A stretch of DNA of 7,113 bases, taken from Erythrobacter sp. UBA3075 (GTDB lineage: Bacteria > Pseudomonadota > Alphaproteobacteria > Sphingomonadales > Sphingomonadaceae). Of the stretch, positions 5,657 to 7,113 are shown piece after piece. Within the stretch, counting starts at the first letter, position 1; the number at the start of each line of letters is the position of its first letter. The stretch covers positions 1 through 7,113 of the forward strand of contig DFBR01000172.1 in NCBI GenBank assembly GCA_002367375.1. The letters run 5' to 3'. The notes below the pieces were generated by a model. That model had not been told where the DNA came from, did not search any database, and saw only the letters and a list, made by a program, of their open reading frames with translations. The position numbers and the translations under genes were made by a program.

Positions 5657-7113
5657 TTCACCAGCACCGCCCGCCTTGCCCTGTTTGCAGGCAGCGCACT
5701 TTTCGTACTGCCGCCAGCAGTTCACGCAGAGGAAAATCCTGCCGACGAGACCGCCACCGAAAGCGACAATCACGTGCAGGGCCAGGACATCATTGTTGAT
5801 GGCGAAGTGCTCTACAGCGATCAGGTAAATGCGCTGCGCACCCCCACGCCGATCATCGACGTGCCGCAAAGCCTGTCCATCGTCACGGCAGACGAAATCG
5901 AACGGCGCGGCTTCACCAGCATCGGCCAGATCGTGGACTACACGCCCGGTGTGAATTCATCCCAAGGCGAAGGCCACCGCGATTCCATCGTCTTTCGCGG
6001 AGTGCGCTCTACCGCTGATTTCTTCATCGATGGGATGCGCGATGACGTGCAATATTATCGCGGGCTCTACAATCTGGAACAGGTCGAAATCCTGCGCGGC
6101 CCCAATGCGCTGCTGTTCGGGCGCGGCGGCACCGGCGGCATCGTCAACCGCGTAACCAAGAAGGGCGTTATCGGAGAGACTTTTGGTGGCGGCCAGATTG
6201 CACTCGATACGTTCGGCGAGTTCGGTATTCAGGGCGATATCAATCTGGCGGCTGGCGACAATGCCGCCGTGCGGGTGAATGCATCTTACGAAAGCCTCGC
6301 CAATCACCGCGATTTCTACGAAGGCGAACGGATCGGCGTGAACCCCACCATCCGCTTCCAGCCAAGCGCGAACACGTTGATCGATCTATCCTATGAATAT
6401 GCCAGCCATGATCGCTTCATTGATCGCGGCATCACAACGGGCGCTGATGGTCGCCCGGTCGAGGCATTCGAGGACATCGTCTTCGGTGATCCAGAGCTCA
6501 ATTATACGCAGCTTGAAGCGCATCTCTTGCGCGCCAATCTCCAGCATGAGTTTTCGGACAATCTGAAGGGCGTGTTCAGCGCGTTCTACGGCGATTACGC
6601 CAAGGTCTATTCGAACTTCTACGCCTCTAGCTACAACCCGCTCGCCACGCCTGATTTCGTCACGCTGGATGGCTATGTCGACAATACCCAGCGCGAAAAC
6701 CTGATCCTTTCAGGCAATCTTATCAGCGATGTGGATACTGGCAGTGTGCATCACACCATCATGCTCGGCGGCGAATATATCAGCACTTCGTCTGATCAAA
6801 ATCGCTGGAATGCGTTCTGGGACACGACATCGGACGATAATGAGATTTTCGCCATCGCCCGGCCGCTCGCGCTCAGCAACGGCATGGGCATCGGCTTCGC
6901 AACCGCTCCTGGCGGCGTCACCACCAGCAATGATTTCACCGTGGATATCAATGACGATACGCGCGTCTCGATCGACGTGTTCTCGCTCTACATTCAGGAT
7001 GAGATCGAAGTGACCGATTGGCTGCATGTGATCGTGGGCGGCCGTTACGATTCCTTCGATATCGAAGTGAACAATGTGGTTGCGGGCGATGTGCGCACGC
7101 GCCGCGATCAGGA
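5654..7113 (+). CDS. TonB-dependent siderophore receptor, probably catecholate (Fiu-like); 3' truncated, unusual start
   Basis: Outer-membrane receptor that imports ferric siderophores with energy from TonB-ExbB-ExbD. The frame is open from 5588 to the right edge without a stop; about 486 residues are visible of the roughly 700 expected. Numbering from 5654: signal peptide 1-25 (hydrophobic LALFAGSALFVLP, cleavage after AVHA), TonB box DIIVDG at 45-50, and plug domain about 65-170. The plug contains VPQSLSIVT (70-78), FIDGMRDDVQYYRGLYNLE and LRGPNALLFGRGGTGG from residue 147. The remainder is beta-barrel. The plug wording is very close to Fiu/catecholate receptors, so ferric catecholates are the likely cargo (inference). 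Translation probably starts at ATT 5654; TTG 5609 would add 15 codons. A GTG at 5774 would delete the signal peptide and can be dismissed. A Fur box lies upstream, so iron repression is expected. Confidence 0.92.
   Translation, partial: MFTSTARLALFAGSALFVLPPAVHAEENPADETATESDNHVQGQDIIVDGEVLYSDQVNALRTPTPIIDVPQSLSIVTADEIERRGFTSIGQIVDYTPGVNSSQGEGHRDSIVFRGVRSTADFFIDGMRDDVQYYRGLYNLEQVEILRGPNALLFGRGGTGGIVNRVTKKGVIGETFGGGQIALDTFGEFGIQGDINLAAGDNAAVRVNASYESLANHRDFYEGERIGVNPTIRFQPSANTLIDLSYEYASHDRFIDRGITTGADGRPVEAFEDIVFGDPELNYTQLEAHLLRANLQHEFSDNLKGVFSAFYGDYAKVYSNFYASSYNPLATPDFVTLDGYVDNTQRENLILSGNLISDVDTGSVHHTIMLGGEYISTSSDQNRWNAFWDTTSDDNEIFAIARPLALSNGMGIGFATAPGGVTTSNDFTVDINDDTRVSIDVFSLYIQDEIEVTDWLHVIVGGRYDSFDIEVNNVVAGDVRTRRDQ

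Noticed and set aside
5609..5680. Twin-arginine-like motif (ERRGFII) in the TTG-extended receptor N-terminus
   Set aside because: The Arg-Gly residues are simply the translation of the AAGGGG ribosome binding site. TonB receptors are normally exported by the Sec pathway, and the extension itself is doubtful.
5957..6307. - strand frame of 116 codons opposite the siderophore receptor
   Set aside because: The + strand gives an uninterrupted, recognisable TonB-dependent receptor here; the opposite frame has no motif or ribosome binding site.
1..7113. Mobile element, CRISPR, toxin-antitoxin, retron or biosynthetic gene cluster
   Set aside because: Every stretch is accounted for by recognisable chromosomal genes or short intergenic gaps. 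I saw no direct-repeat arrays, terminal inverted repeats, reverse transcriptase, nuclease or assembly-line enzyme.

Overview
The window reads as ordinary chromosomal DNA from an alphaproteobacterium, most likely a sphingomonad of the Erythrobacter / Altererythrobacter type. I base this on the high GC content, the family mix (DUF2254 protein, COG3963-type phospholipid N-methyltransferase, short ArsC, large TonB-dependent siderophore receptor), GTG/TTG starts, and tight gene packing. This is inference from sequence alone. I see no transposase, integrase, CRISPR array, tRNA, rRNA, phage gene or defence cassette. No stretch longer than about 150 bases lacks a gene.

Layout. The 3' part of a DUF2254 membrane-protein gene runs in on the + strand (3-689). 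It converges with, and overlaps by 26 bp, a 10-TM EamA/DMT transporter gene on the - strand (664-1551). From a short divergent gap, a CitE-like HpcH/HpaI-family CoA-ester lyase gene (1635-2558, +) runs away from the transporter. It converges on a two-gene - strand unit: lipB (2796-3494), the octanoyltransferase of lipoate synthesis, coupled through an ATGA overlap to a tiny acidic lipoprotein gene (2569-2799). Divergent from lipB is a six-TM membrane protein gene of the YciC / GPDPase_memb type (3567-4400, +). It converges on a PmtA-like methyltransferase gene (4424-5062, -). Then come arsC (5159-5503, -) and, divergent from it, a TonB-dependent siderophore receptor gene that runs off the right edge (about 5654 to 7113, +).

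How the genes relate. Most neighbours are functionally unconnected housekeeping or accessory genes. Two links are supported by sequence: translational coupling of lipB with the small lipoprotein, and iron control of the siderophore receptor through a near-consensus Fur box (5582-5596) in the arsC/receptor divergent region. Membrane themes recur (DUF2254, EamA, YciC-like, phospholipid methylation, lipoprotein, outer-membrane receptor), but I do not see a pathway joining them.

The point most worth checking is the receptor's start. The reading frame has no ATG or GTG ahead of its signal peptide. The best-placed ribosome binding site points to an ATT codon at 5654. The only conventional alternative there is a TTG at 5609, whose added 15 codons look non-coding. 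I found nothing I would call a new biological system.
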